Positions 16,942-24,732 of a stretch of DNA of 64,000 bases are shown here, in pieces. Where the stretch lies: NCBI RefSeq assembly GCF_001431505.1, contig NZ_LDJP01000011.1:1-64000 (forward strand), written 5' to 3'. The notes under the pieces are model-generated. The model saw only the letters and a program-made list of their open reading frames with translations, made no database searches and was not told where the DNA came from. Numbering within the stretch: position 1 is the first letter of the stretch; each line of letters opens with the position of its first letter. The position numbers were made by a program, and so were the translations under genes. The stretch is from Stenotrophomonas daejeonensis (GTDB lineage Bacteria; Pseudomonadota; Gammaproteobacteria; Xanthomonadales; Xanthomonadaceae).

Positions 16942-17616
16942 TCAATCCTGCGAACGATTGGTCTTCGCGCCACCGGCGTCGGCGGCATCGGCGATCCGCC
17001 ACAGGTACAGGCTGGCCCAGGTGCGGTACGGCCCCCAGCGTTCGCCGCGGGCCTGCAGTTCCTTCGGCGTGGGCATCGCGTCGACGCCGTCCACGCGCTG
17101 GGCGCCCTTGCGGATGCCGAGGTCGTCGACCGGCAGGATGTCCGGCCGCCCGAGCCGGAACATCAGCATCATCTCCACCGTCCAGCGGCCGATGCCGCGG
17201 ATCGGGACCAACGCCTCGACGATGGCGTCGTGGTGCATCCACGCCATCTGCCGGGTCGAGGGAATCTCCCCGGCCTGCTCGCGCCGGGCCAGGTCGCGCA
17301 GCGCCAGCGCCTTGTTGCCGGAGACGCCGCAGGCACGCAGGCCGGCGTCGTCGATGCGGGCCAGCGTGTCGGCATGCAGGCGCGGGCTGCCGATGGCCGC
17401 CTCCACCCGCCCGACGATGGTCGAGGCGGCCTTGCCGCTGAGCTGCTGGAACAGGATCGCGCGCGCCAACGCATCGACCGGGTCGAACGGACGGCGCCAG
17501 CCCGCCGGGGCTTCCAGCGGCCCCAGCCGGCGCATCCAGGCGGCCAGCCGCCGGTCGCGGCGCTGCAGGTGCGCCAGCGCCTGCCCGACGTCGAATCCGC
17601 GCGCGTAACGGGGCAT
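16942..17616 (-). CDS. DNA-3-methyladenine glycosylase II, AlkA-like
   Basis: A 224-residue helix-hairpin-helix base-excision glycosylase removing alkylated purines from DNA. Seen: helical core with ILFQQLSGKAASTIVGR, the HhH motif LVPIRGIGRWTVEMMLM and the catalytic Asp segment RPDILPVDDLGIRKG. It is shorter than E. coli AlkA because the N-terminal domain is missing, as in the short bacterial AlkA/MagIII-like group. It ends in a polar tail and is followed by a palindromic repeat. The DUF423 gene lies 7 bp upstream of its reading direction's end on the same strand. Confidence 0.9.
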   Translation of the reverse strand: MPRYARGFDVGQALAHLQRRDRRLAAWMRRLGPLEAPAGWRRPFDPVDALARAILFQQLSGKAASTIVGRVEAAIGSPRLHADTLARIDDAGLRACGVSGNKALALRDLARREQAGEIPSTRQMAWMHHDAIVEALVPIRGIGRWTVEMMLMFRLGRPDILPVDDLGIRKGAQRVDGVDAMPTPKELQARGERWGPYRTWASLYLWRIADAADAGGAKTNRSQD

Positions 17617-17623
17617 CGCCGCG

Positions 17624-17995
17624 TTACCGCCGCAGCGAGCCCAGCGCGAACAGCAGCCAGCCGGCGATCATCGCCATGCCACCGGCCGGGGCCAGCGTGG
17701 TCGGCCAGCCCATCAGCACGCCGCCGGCCACGCTGCCGGAGAACAGCAGCACCCCCAGCAGCAGCACGTACAGCGCCACCCGCCCGAAGCCGTTCAGCGA
17801 GGCCGGGCCCAGCACCGCCAGCACCACGCCGTGGCCGAAGGCGTGCAGCGCGGCGGTTTCCAGCCGGGACTGCAGCAGGGGATCGCCGACGCCATGCGCG
17901 GCATAGGCCGACAGCGCCACCGCGGCGGCGGCCAGCAACGCGCCGCAGAACGCCAGAAACGAAGGTTTGCGTACACGCCGTTCCAGACCCAGCAT
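17624..17995 (-). CDS. DUF423 family membrane protein
   Basis: A 123-residue inner-membrane protein of the DUF423 (YgdD-like) family. Seen: four hydrophobic helices and the conserved AYAAHGVGDPLLQSRLETAALHAFGHG region. The function is unknown. The ATG at 17995 (MLGLERR) is chosen over upstream starts because it precedes the first helix directly. The AlkA-like gene begins 7 bp after its stop, suggesting a two-gene operon. Confidence 0.85.
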   Translation of the reverse strand: MLGLERRVRKPSFLAFCGALLAAAAVALSAYAAHGVGDPLLQSRLETAALHAFGHGVVLAVLGPASLNGFGRVALYVLLLGVLLFSGSVAGGVLMGWPTTLAPAGGMAMIAGWLLFALGSLRR

Positions 17996-18075
17996 CGTCT
18001 TCCCTCGGTTTTTGCGGCGCGGGCCGGGCCCGCGCGGGTGTGGGGCCCGCCGCCGGGCCTTGGTGGGGGCCAAAG

Positions 18076-18106
18076 AAAAACGCGCCGCAGGAGGCGGCGC
18101 GTTTTT
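18076..18106. terminator. Rho-independent terminator, downstream of the SRPBCC gene
   Basis: AAAAACGCGCCGC-AGGA-GGCGGCGCGTTTTT: a strong GC stem flanked by A and T tracts, effective in either direction. It ends transcription from the SRPBCC gene before the DUF423 gene. Confidence 0.85.
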
Positions 18107-18138
18107 CGTCGATCACTGCATTCGTCGCAACCGGTCGG

Positions 18139-19272
18139 TTACTTGATCGACCAATACACGTCGTAGGTGCCGTCGGTGGTGAACGCCTTGTCCACGCCGC
18201 CCGTCCACGATTCGTACGGGCGGTCGGTCACCTCGTTGCCGTTGGTGGTCGCCCACGCACGCAGCGCGTTGCGGGCCACGTCCAGGCCCGCCATGTGGCC
18301 GGTGTAGGACGCGAACGCGGAACGGTGCGGCGCGACGTGGCTGTAGGTGGCCGGGTTGCCTTCCGGGATCTTCACCTTCAGCTCGCCATCGGCGGCGGCG
18401 ACCGGGGCAGCCTCGGCGGCGTCGGCCTTGTCGCCGTCCTTCTTGTCCTTGTCGGCGGCGCTCTTCTTGCGGACCGGCTGGACCACGTCGAAGGCGTACT
18501 TCTCGGCGCCGAAGTCGGTGGTGACGATGCGCACCGGGCCGGCGGCCTCCAGGCCGTTGGCCTCCATCGCGCGCTTGATCCACTCCTGGTTGTCCTGGAT
18601 CGACTTGCGGATGGTCTCGTTGTTGCGGTCGATGTTGCCGGCGTTGACCGCCAGCAGGTCCTCGGCCGGCACGTCCACGATCTTCAGGTCGGTCAGCGGG
18701 GCTTCGGCGGCGCGGTAGTCCACGTTCGGCACCGAGGCCAGCATGTTGGCCATGCGCGACAGGCCCAGCTTCAGGTCGTCGCCGATGTGGCGGCTGACGT
18801 ACAGGCCGGCGTAGCGGCCGAACAGGTCGAAGCCGTACTTGACGCTGTAGTCCTGGGTGATCTTGACGTTGCGGTCGTTCTTGCCGGTCGGCTGCAGGGT
18901 GAAGGTGGTCACCTTGTCATGGCCGCGGGTCTGGTCCTCGATGGCGATGGAGACGCGCCGGTTCTCCTCGCTGTCGGTGATCTCCCAACTGCCCTGGCCC
19001 AGTACGTCGTTCTTCGAATTGAATTCCAGGCGCGCACCCTTGCCGGCGTCCGGACCCTTGAGCGTCAGCTCGACGGCGGGATCGCGCAGCACCAGCGGGT
19101 TCCAATCCTTGAAGCGGCGCAGGCTGTTGACCGTGTCGTACACGATCGTCATCTTGCGGTTGGTCTCGACGCTCTCGGTGATGTGACGCTCGCCCGGCAG
19201 CAGCACGCCGATGAGGACGAACAGGCCAGCCACGATCCCCAAGGCGATCAGGAACTCGATAATACGGGTCAT
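18139..19272 (-). CDS. Membrane-anchored SRPBCC/polyketide cyclase-like protein with GyrI-like domain
   Basis: A 377-residue protein with one N-terminal membrane helix (IEFLIALGIVAGLFVLIGVLL). An SRPBCC-type domain follows (about residues 35-180: TVNSLRRFKDWNPLVLRDP, EFNSKNDVLGQGSWEI). The C-terminal region carries GyrI/AraC-binding-like sequence interrupted by a Lys/Asp/Ala-rich insertion (KKSAADKDKKDGDKADAAEA). The domain pair suggests binding of a hydrophobic ligand near the membrane. No enzymatic residues are evident. It is transcribed alone and followed by a strong terminator. Confidence 0.75.
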   Translation of the reverse strand: MTRIIEFLIALGIVAGLFVLIGVLLPGERHITESVETNRKMTIVYDTVNSLRRFKDWNPLVLRDPAVELTLKGPDAGKGARLEFNSKNDVLGQGSWEITDSEENRRVSIAIEDQTRGHDKVTTFTLQPTGKNDRNVKITQDYSVKYGFDLFGRYAGLYVSRHIGDDLKLGLSRMANMLASVPNVDYRAAEAPLTDLKIVDVPAEDLLAVNAGNIDRNNETIRKSIQDNQEWIKRAMEANGLEAAGPVRIVTTDFGAEKYAFDVVQPVRKKSAADKDKKDGDKADAAEAAPVAAADGELKVKIPEGNPATYSHVAPHRSAFASYTGHMAGLDVARNALRAWATTNGNEVTDRPYESWTGGVDKAFTTDGTYDVYWSIK

Positions 19273-19474
19273 TCAGGAGTCTCCGGGGCCGATCCCACGG
19301 CCGGGTTGATTGAAGCGAAGCCCCCATCCTATCAGGCTTTGCGCGGGTTGTTGACAGGATTGGCGCACCGGTTTCCCTGCCGGATGCGAAACTTCCTCGA
19401 CGGGTTCCAAGGGTAACGCATCACCCCGGCCCCGGCAGCGTGGCCGCGGCGGTTTCCGCCTCCGGCCGGCCCGT

Positions 19475-20116
19475 TCAGACCAACTGCAGCTCGAACGCCT
19501 TGAGCACCGCGCGGGTGCGGTCGCGCACCCCCAGCTTGCTCAATATGTTGGAGACGTGGTTCTTGATGGTGCCCTCGGCCACGCCCAGCGAGTTGGCGAT
19601 CTCCTTGTTGGAGAAGCCCGAGGCCATCAGCCGCAGGATCTCGGTCTCGCGGTCGGTCAGCGGGTCCGGGCGGTCGAGGCTGACGAATTCGTTGCGCATG
19701 TGCTCCAGCCCCGACAGCAGGCGCTGGGTCACCGCCGGCTGCACCAGCGAGCCGCCCTCGGCCACGGTGCGGATGGCGCCGACCAGCTGCTCCAGGGTCA
19801 CGTCCTTGAGCAGGTAGCCCTTGGCCCCGGCCTTGAGCCCGGCCAGCACCAGCTGGTCGTCGTCGAAGGTGGTCAGGATGATCGACGGCGGCAGCTGGCC
19901 GCGCTGGGACAGGGTCTGCAGCGCCTCCAGCCCGGACATCACCGGCATGCGCATGTCCATCAGCACCACGTCCGGCGCCACCTCGGGGATCAGCTCCACC
20001 GCCTGGCGGCCGTCGGTGGCCTCGGCCACCACCTCGATGCCGTCATCGAGCGCCAGCAGCGAGCGGATGCCCTGCCGCACCAGGGTTTGGTCGTCGACCA
20101 GGCAGACGCGGATCAT
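19475..20116 (-). CDS. NarL/FixJ-family response regulator
   Basis: A 213-residue cytoplasmic DNA-binding response regulator. The receiver domain has the acidic pair VDDQ, phospho-acceptor Asp54 in VVLMDMRMPVMSG, and the Thr and Lys of ILTTFDDD and GYLLKD. The C-terminal LuxR-type helix-turn-helix reads LTDRETEILRLMASG and NKEIANSLGVAEGTIKNHVS. The start at 20116 (MIRVCLVDDQ) overlaps the stop of the kinase gene by 4 bp, so the two form a translationally coupled two-component system. It resembles DesR-type regulators, but no desaturase gene is nearby. Confidence 0.93.
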   Translation of the reverse strand: MIRVCLVDDQTLVRQGIRSLLALDDGIEVVAEATDGRQAVELIPEVAPDVVLMDMRMPVMSGLEALQTLSQRGQLPPSIILTTFDDDQLVLAGLKAGAKGYLLKDVTLEQLVGAIRTVAEGGSLVQPAVTQRLLSGLEHMRNEFVSLDRPDPLTDRETEILRLMASGFSNKEIANSLGVAEGTIKNHVSNILSKLGVRDRTRAVLKAFELQLV

Positions 20117-21312
20117 CGGTTCACTCCTTGTGGCCCGGAGGCCAGCATCATGTTGGTTGCCACCGGCAGCCACAGGCGAAGGCGGAAGCCCCCGCCGCGC
20201 GGTGCCGACACGTCCAGGTCGCCGCCATGCTGGGCCAGCCGTTCGCGCATGCCGCGCAGTCCGTTGCCGGGCAGTATCCGCTCCACCTCGCCGCCAATGC
20301 CATCGTCATGCGCGTCGATGACGATGCGCTCGCGCTCTCGCCCCACTTTTATCCACAGATTGCGGGCGCCGGCATGACGAACGGCGTTGGTGATGATCTC
20401 CTGGGTGCAGCGCAGCAGCACGTGGGCGCGCTCGGGGTCTTCCACGCTCAGCGGGTCGTCCATGTCCAGGTGGATGTGCAGCGAGGGCACCCGCTCGGCC
20501 AGCGGCCGCAGCGCCGCGGCCAGGTCGATCGCGCCGCTCTCGCGCAGTTGGCTGACCGCCTCGCGCACGTCGGTGAGCAGCAGCTTGGCCAGCGTGTGCG
20601 CCTGCCGCACGTGGTCCTGTGCCCGCCCCTCGGTGATGTGCCCGGCCACCTCCAGGTTCAGGCTCAGCGCGGTCAGGTGGTGGCCGAGCAGGTCATGCAG
20701 CTCGCGGGAGATGCGGGTGCGTTCGTTGACGCGGGCGCTCTCGGCCAGCAGCAGGCGGGTGGCGCGCAGCTCGGCATTGAGCCGGCGCTGCTCCTCGCGG
20801 GCCTGGGTCTGCTGCCGCGCGACCAGGCTGGTCACGAAGATGAACATCGAGAAACCGCCGTACAGCAGCGACTGCATCAGCGCCTCGAACAGCGAGAAGC
20901 CCAGCGCGAAATACACCGGAAGCACCGCCAAGTGGCTCACCAGCAACCAGAACACGCCCAGCCGCACCGGCAGCAGCCACGGGATCACCCCGGCCGCGAC
21001 CATCAGCAGGATGCTGCCCAGCCCCGAGCCGTTGAGGTAGCTCACCGCCAGCGCGCAGATGGTCAGCACCACCAGCAGCAGGCGGTCGTACCAGTGCGCG
21101 TGGCCGCCGCTGTTGAGCCGCCGGGTCAGCCAGAAATAGCAGCCGCCGAAGGCCACGTAGAACGCGAACAGCCACAGCTCCTCGCCCGGCCGGCCGGGCA
21201 CGGCTTCTTCGTCCAGCGCGTACTGGCTGTAGATCAGCGGCAGGCTGACGATGGCCCAGGTGAACAGGCCGGCCAGGCGCAGGACGCGGGTATGACTGAG
21301 TTTTCCCAACAT
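20113..21312 (-). CDS. Membrane sensor histidine kinase, DesK-like
   Basis: A 399-residue inner-membrane kinase. Five or six membrane helices occupy about residues 10-165, followed by a HisKA_3 dimerisation helix with phospho-acceptor His in RISRELHDLLGHHLTAL. The ATPase domain shows the N-box EIITNAVRHAG and G-box GNGLRGMRERLAQHGG. This layout matches DesK-type sensors of membrane state. The partner response regulator is encoded immediately downstream with a 4-bp overlap. The start at 21312 (MLGKLSHT) precedes the first helix. The signal sensed is unknown. Confidence 0.92.
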   Translation of the reverse strand: MLGKLSHTRVLRLAGLFTWAIVSLPLIYSQYALDEEAVPGRPGEELWLFAFYVAFGGCYFWLTRRLNSGGHAHWYDRLLLVVLTICALAVSYLNGSGLGSILLMVAAGVIPWLLPVRLGVFWLLVSHLAVLPVYFALGFSLFEALMQSLLYGGFSMFIFVTSLVARQQTQAREEQRRLNAELRATRLLLAESARVNERTRISRELHDLLGHHLTALSLNLEVAGHITEGRAQDHVRQAHTLAKLLLTDVREAVSQLRESGAIDLAAALRPLAERVPSLHIHLDMDDPLSVEDPERAHVLLRCTQEIITNAVRHAGARNLWIKVGRERERIVIDAHDDGIGGEVERILPGNGLRGMRERLAQHGGDLDVSAPRGGGFRLRLWLPVATNMMLASGPQGVNR

Positions 21313-21452
21313 GCGTGCATGGTAAGGAGCCCGGCGCGCGCGCGCCCTCCCACGGAAGTCATGGCTCGCCGGGCTCCGGCCGGCCATGCGATAATCGCCG
21401 CCCTGCCCCCTTCCCCCATCCGGGGCCGACTGTTTCACCCCACGGAGTCACA

Positions 21453-22043
21453 ATGTCGATCGTCATCCGCGACGTGCGCGAGCACGAGCTCGATTCCGTC
21501 CTGGCACTGAACAACAACGCCGGCCTGGCCATCCTGCCGCTGGATGCCGCCAAGGTCCGCCGCTTCTACGAAACCGCCGAGTATTTCCGTATCGCCGAGC
21601 GCGACGGCAACATGGCCGGCTTCCTGGTCGGCTACGGCAGCGACAGCGCGCACGACAGCTGCAACTTCGCCTGGTTCCAGCAGCGCTACCCCAGCTTCTT
21701 CTACATCGACCGCATCGTGGTCGCCAGCCGCCGCCGCGGCGGTGGCGTCGGCCGCGCGTTCTATGCCGACGTGCAGAGCTACGCCGAACTGCGCTACCCG
21801 CAGATGGCCTGCGAGGTGTTCCTCGACCACGGCGCCGACGCCGCCCTGCTGTTCCACGGCAGCTTCGGCTTCCGCGAGGTCGGGCAGAACACCATGCCGG
21901 AAGTCGACGTGCGCACCAGCATGCTGCTCAAGGACCTGTGCAGCCATGAATGGGTAAAGGAGACCTATGGCGACAACCTGCCCGACGTCCCGTGGGTGGG
22001 CCATGCACGCCGGCCCCTGCAGCAGCGGCCGACGGGAACCTGA
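21453..22043 (+). CDS. GNAT-family N-acetyltransferase
   Basis: A 196-residue GCN5-related acetyltransferase. Seen: a central core with FFYIDRIVVASRRRGGGVGRAFY, which contains the Q/RxxGxG/A acetyl-CoA-binding loop, then CEVFLDHGADAALLFHGSFGFREVG. The C-terminal tail beyond residue 165 is polar. A GATAAT-like -10 box lies near 21388. It is followed by minC after 1 bp, so it probably leads the minCDE operon. The acceptor substrate is unknown. Confidence 0.85.
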   Translation: MSIVIRDVREHELDSVLALNNNAGLAILPLDAAKVRRFYETAEYFRIAERDGNMAGFLVGYGSDSAHDSCNFAWFQQRYPSFFYIDRIVVASRRRGGGVGRAFYADVQSYAELRYPQMACEVFLDHGADAALLFHGSFGFREVGQNTMPEVDVRTSMLLKDLCSHEWVKETYGDNLPDVPWVGHARRPLQQRPTGT

Positions 22044-22044
22044 G

Positions 22045-22794
22045 ATGGCAGCGAATCCGGATTACGAACAGGCAGGCGAACTGAAGATCGGCCAGGTGGG
22101 CGTGGCCAACCTGCGCATCCGCACCCTCGACGTGGCGCGGCTGGTCCAGGAAATGCGCGAACGCGTGGCCCGCGCGCCCAGGTTGTTCGGGCGCGCGGCG
22201 GTGATCCTCGATTTCGGCGGCCTCAGCCACACCCCGGACACCGCCACCGCGCGCGCCCTGCTGGACGGCCTGCGCGAGGCCGGCGTACTGCCGGTGGCGC
22301 TGGCCTACGGCACCAGCGAGATCGAGCAGCTCTCGGTGCAGTTGGGCCTGCCGCTGCTGGCCAAATTCCGCGCCCAATACGAATCGATCGACGCCGCGCC
22401 CGCCGCGCCGCCGCGCCGCGCACCTGAACCGGCACCGCCGCCCCCCGCCCCGGCCGCCGCACCGCAGCCCGGGCGCATGCAGCTGGGCACGGTGCGTTCG
22501 GGCCAGCAGCTGTACGCCGAGAACTGCGACCTGACTGTCATCTCAACGGTGGGTGCCGGCGCCGAGGTCATCGCCGATGGCAGCATCCACATCTACGGTA
22601 CGCTGCGGGGCCGCGCCCTGGCCGGCGCCAAGGGCAACGAGGGCGCGCGCATCTTCTGCCGCGACTTCCATGCCGAGCTGGTCGCCATTGCGGGACGTTA
22701 CAAGGTACTGGACGATATTCCCGACAACCTGCGCGGCAAGGCCGTGCAGGTCTGGCTGGAGCAGGACCAGGTCATGATCGCCGCGCTGGATTGA
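22045..22794 (+). CDS. minC: Septum site-determining protein MinC
   Basis: Inhibitor of FtsZ assembly at cell poles (249 residues). An N-terminal FtsZ-binding domain (about residues 8-115: LRIRTLDVARLVQEMRERV, AAVILDFGGL) joins a Pro/Ala-rich linker (about 118-145). The C-terminal beta-helix domain reads VRSGQQLYAENCDLTVIST, GSIHIYGTLRGRALAGAKG and IFCRDFHAELVAIAG, the surface that dimerises and binds MinD. The start at 22045 follows the acetyltransferase by one base. minD and minE follow on the same strand. Confidence 0.96.
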   Translation: MAANPDYEQAGELKIGQVGVANLRIRTLDVARLVQEMRERVARAPRLFGRAAVILDFGGLSHTPDTATARALLDGLREAGVLPVALAYGTSEIEQLSVQLGLPLLAKFRAQYESIDAAPAAPPRRAPEPAPPPPAPAAAPQPGRMQLGTVRSGQQLYAENCDLTVISTVGAGAEVIADGSIHIYGTLRGRALAGAKGNEGARIFCRDFHAELVAIAGRYKVLDDIPDNLRGKAVQVWLEQDQVMIAALD

Positions 22795-22826
22795 CGCGGC
22801 CCACCCGAACATTCAGGAGAAATCCT

Positions 22827-23636
22827 TTGGCTGAAATCATCGTAGTCACTTCCGGCAAGGGCGGCGTGGGCAAGACCACCTCCAGCGCCAGCATCGCCTG
22901 CGGCCTCGCGCGCCGCGGCAAGAAGGTCGCCGTCATCGACTTCGACGTCGGCCTGCGCAACCTCGACCTGATCATGGGCTGCGAGCGCCGGGTGGTGTAC
23001 GACTTCGTCAACGTCGTCCACGGCGAGGCCACGCTGAAGCAGGCCCTGATCAAGGACAAGCGCTTCGACAACCTGTTCGTGCTGGCCGCCTCGCAGACCC
23101 GCGACAAGGACGCGCTGAACAAGGAAGGCGTGGAGAAGGTGCTCAAGGACCTGGCCGCCGACGGCTTCGACTTCATCATCTGCGACTCGCCGGCCGGCAT
23201 CGAGAAGGGCGCGTTCCTGGCGATGTACTTCGCCGACCGCGCGGTGGTGGTGGTGAACCCGGAAGTGTCCTCGGTGCGCGACTCGGACCGCATCATCGGC
23301 CTGCTCGACTCCAAGACCGCCAATGCCGAAGCCGGCAAGAGCGTGCCTGCCTTCCTGCTGCTCACCCGTTACAGCCCGGCGCGGGTGGAGAGCGGCGAGA
23401 TGCTCAGCATCACCGACGTGGAGGAAGTGCTGGGGCTGAAGGCGATCGGCGTGGTCCCCGAGTCCGGCGACGTGCTCAACGCCTCAAACAAGGGCGAACC
23501 GGTGATCCTGGACACCGAATCGCCGGCCGGCCAAGCCTATGAAGACGCCGTGGGGCGCATCCTCGGCGAAGAGCGCCCGATGCGCTTCACCACCGTGGAC
23601 AAGAAGGGCTTCTTCAGCAAGCTGTTCGGAGGGTGA
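22827..23636 (+). CDS. minD: Septum site-determining ATPase MinD
   Basis: Membrane-cycling ParA-type ATPase (269 residues) that recruits MinC to the membrane and oscillates with MinE. Seen: deviant Walker [12 protein letters not shown] at residues 8-18 with the signature Lys11, switch segments [13 protein letters not shown] and [11 protein letters not shown], and a C-terminal amphipathic helix [11 protein letters not shown] for membrane attachment. Translation starts at TTG 22827, supported by AGGAG 7 bp upstream. It lies between minC and minE. Confidence 0.97.
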   Translation: MAEIIVVTSGKGGVGKTTSSASIACGLARRGKKVAVIDFDVGLRNLDLIMGCERRVVYDFVNVVHGEATLKQALIKDKRFDNLFVLAASQTRDKDALNKEGVEKVLKDLAADGFDFIICDSPAGIEKGAFLAMYFADRAVVVVNPEVSSVRDSDRIIGLLDSKTANAEAGKSVPAFLLLTRYSPARVESGEMLSITDVEEVLGLKAIGVVPESGDVLNASNKGEPVILDTESPAGQAYEDAVGRILGEERPMRFTTVDKKGFFSKLFGG

Positions 23637-23638
23637 CG

Positions 23639-23899
23639 ATGGGCATTTTCTCCGACCTGTTCAAGAGCAAGAAGACCACCGCGGAAACCGCCAAGAACCG
23701 CCTGCAGATCATCATCGCGCAGGAGCGCAGCGCCCGCGGCGGCCCGGACTACCTGCCGCTGCTGCAGCGCGAACTGCTGGACGTTATCAAGAAGTACGTC
23801 AACATCGACGCCGACGCGGTCAAGGTGGACCTGGTCAAGGACGGCGAGCACGACGTGCTCGACATTTCCGTGGCCCTGCCCGAAGGCCCGCAGAACTGA
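23639..23899 (+). CDS. minE: Cell division topological specificity factor MinE
   Basis: An 86-residue protein that stimulates MinD ATPase and confines division inhibition to the poles. Seen: the N-terminal membrane-targeting segment [12 protein letters not shown], the MinD-interacting helix [20 protein letters not shown] and the C-terminal dimer domain ([38 protein letters not shown]). Start ATG 23639 lies 2 bp after the minD stop. It closes the operon. Confidence 0.97.
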   Translation: MGIFSDLFKSKKTTAETAKNRLQIIIAQERSARGGPDYLPLLQRELLDVIKKYVNIDADAVKVDLVKDGEHDVLDISVALPEGPQN

Positions 23900-23907
23900 A
23901 CCACCAC

Positions 23908-23928
23908 GGGGCCGCCGGCGCGGCCCCG
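23908..23928. terminator. GC hairpin after minE
   Basis: GGGGCCGC-CGGC-GCGGCCCC, an 8-bp perfect stem 9 bp beyond the minE stop, without a T-tract. It may end or attenuate the min operon transcript, or protect its 3' end. Confidence 0.4.
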
Positions 23929-23941
23929 GACGTCTCCGCCC

Positions 23942-24427
23942 ATGCCCTCCTCCACCTCCGCCGATGCCCCCGCCGTGCTGTGCGTGGGCGATATCCAGTG
24001 GGATGACGCCGCCGCGCTGCTGGCCCGCCACGGCCTGCGCCTGAACCGCGTCGCCGATGGCGCCGCCATCCCCGGAAGCTACTGGGGCGAGCCCGAGGCC
24101 GGCATCATCGCCAGCGACGTCCATGTGCGCGCCGACACGCCGGTGCATTCGATGCTGCACGAGGCCTGCCACCTGATCGTGCTGCCGCCCGAGCGCCGCG
24201 CCCAGGTGCATACCGACGCCACCGACTCGGTGCCGGAGGAAGACGCCACCTGCTACCTGCAGATCGTGCTGGCCGGGCAGTTGCCCGGCGTCGGCAGCGC
24301 GCGGTTGATGGCCGACATGGATGCCTGGGGTTATACGTACCGGCTGGGGTCCACCAAAGCCTGGTTCGAGCAGGATGCAGAAGACGCCAAGGCATGGTTG
24401 ATCGAACGCGGGCTGCTGGCTACGTAA
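23942..24427 (+). CDS. Small protein with HEACH zincin-like motif
   Basis: A 161-residue protein of unknown function, apparently soluble. It contains an HExxH motif in VHSMLHEACHLIVLPPERR (about residues 68-86), followed by DSVPEEDATCYLQ, which could supply the third (Glu) zinc ligand, so a metallopeptidase-like active site is plausible. The C-terminus reads KAWFEQDAEDAKAWLIERGL, a segment repeated in the sequence just downstream. It begins 42 bp after minE but probably lies outside the min operon because of the intervening hairpin. No signal peptide is seen. Confidence 0.7.
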   Translation: MPSSTSADAPAVLCVGDIQWDDAAALLARHGLRLNRVADGAAIPGSYWGEPEAGIIASDVHVRADTPVHSMLHEACHLIVLPPERRAQVHTDATDSVPEEDATCYLQIVLAGQLPGVGSARLMADMDAWGYTYRLGSTKAWFEQDAEDAKAWLIERGLLAT

Positions 24428-24497
24428 AGCCGCAAGCGCGGCACGACTTGGGCGCGTGGCGACGCGCCAAACATCCTCGGCGCCTTCCGGCCAGCTT

Positions 24498-24605
24498 GGC
24501 GCGGTTCGAGCAGGACGCCGCGGACGCGAAGCAGTGGCTGCTCGAACGCGGCCTGTTGCCGGCTCCTGATGGCCAACCCCGCCATGCCGCGGCTGCCTCT
24601 GCGTA
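24498..24605 (+). pseudogene. Duplicated C-terminal fragment of the HEACH gene
   Basis: This stretch encodes ARFEQDAADAKQWLLERGLL, nearly the same as the last 20 or so residues of the upstream protein (AWFEQDAEDAKAWLIERGLL). The intervening bases 24428-24497 show no homology to the gene. It has no start signal of its own, so it looks like the remnant of a tandem duplicate or of recombination with a paralogue. It ends at a TAG that belongs to the next GTAG repeat. Confidence 0.6.
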
Positions 24606-24723
24606 GATGCGGGGCTTGCCCCGCATGAAGCTTTCCCGGTAAATCCCCATACCGGGCAAGCCCGGTACCTACGCGGTGGAACCTTCCCCGCCAACCCCGT
24701 GCCGGGCAGGCCCGGCACCTGCG
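24603..24723. repeat. GTAG palindromic dimer plus extra arm
   Basis: The main element (24603-24672) runs from GTAGATGCGGGGCTTGCCCC via GCATGAAGCTTTCCCGGTAA to GGGCAAGCCCGGTACCTAC. A further half-element with GTGCCGGGCAGGCCCGGCAC follows to 24723. It fills the convergent gap before the kinase gene. Confidence 0.85.
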
Positions 24724-24732
24724 GGAACAGCG

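Noticed and set aside
24428-24605. Independent small gene downstream of the HEACH gene
   Set aside because: Only the tail is homologous to the upstream gene, there is no start signal, and the end coincides with a repeat border. It is treated as a fragment.
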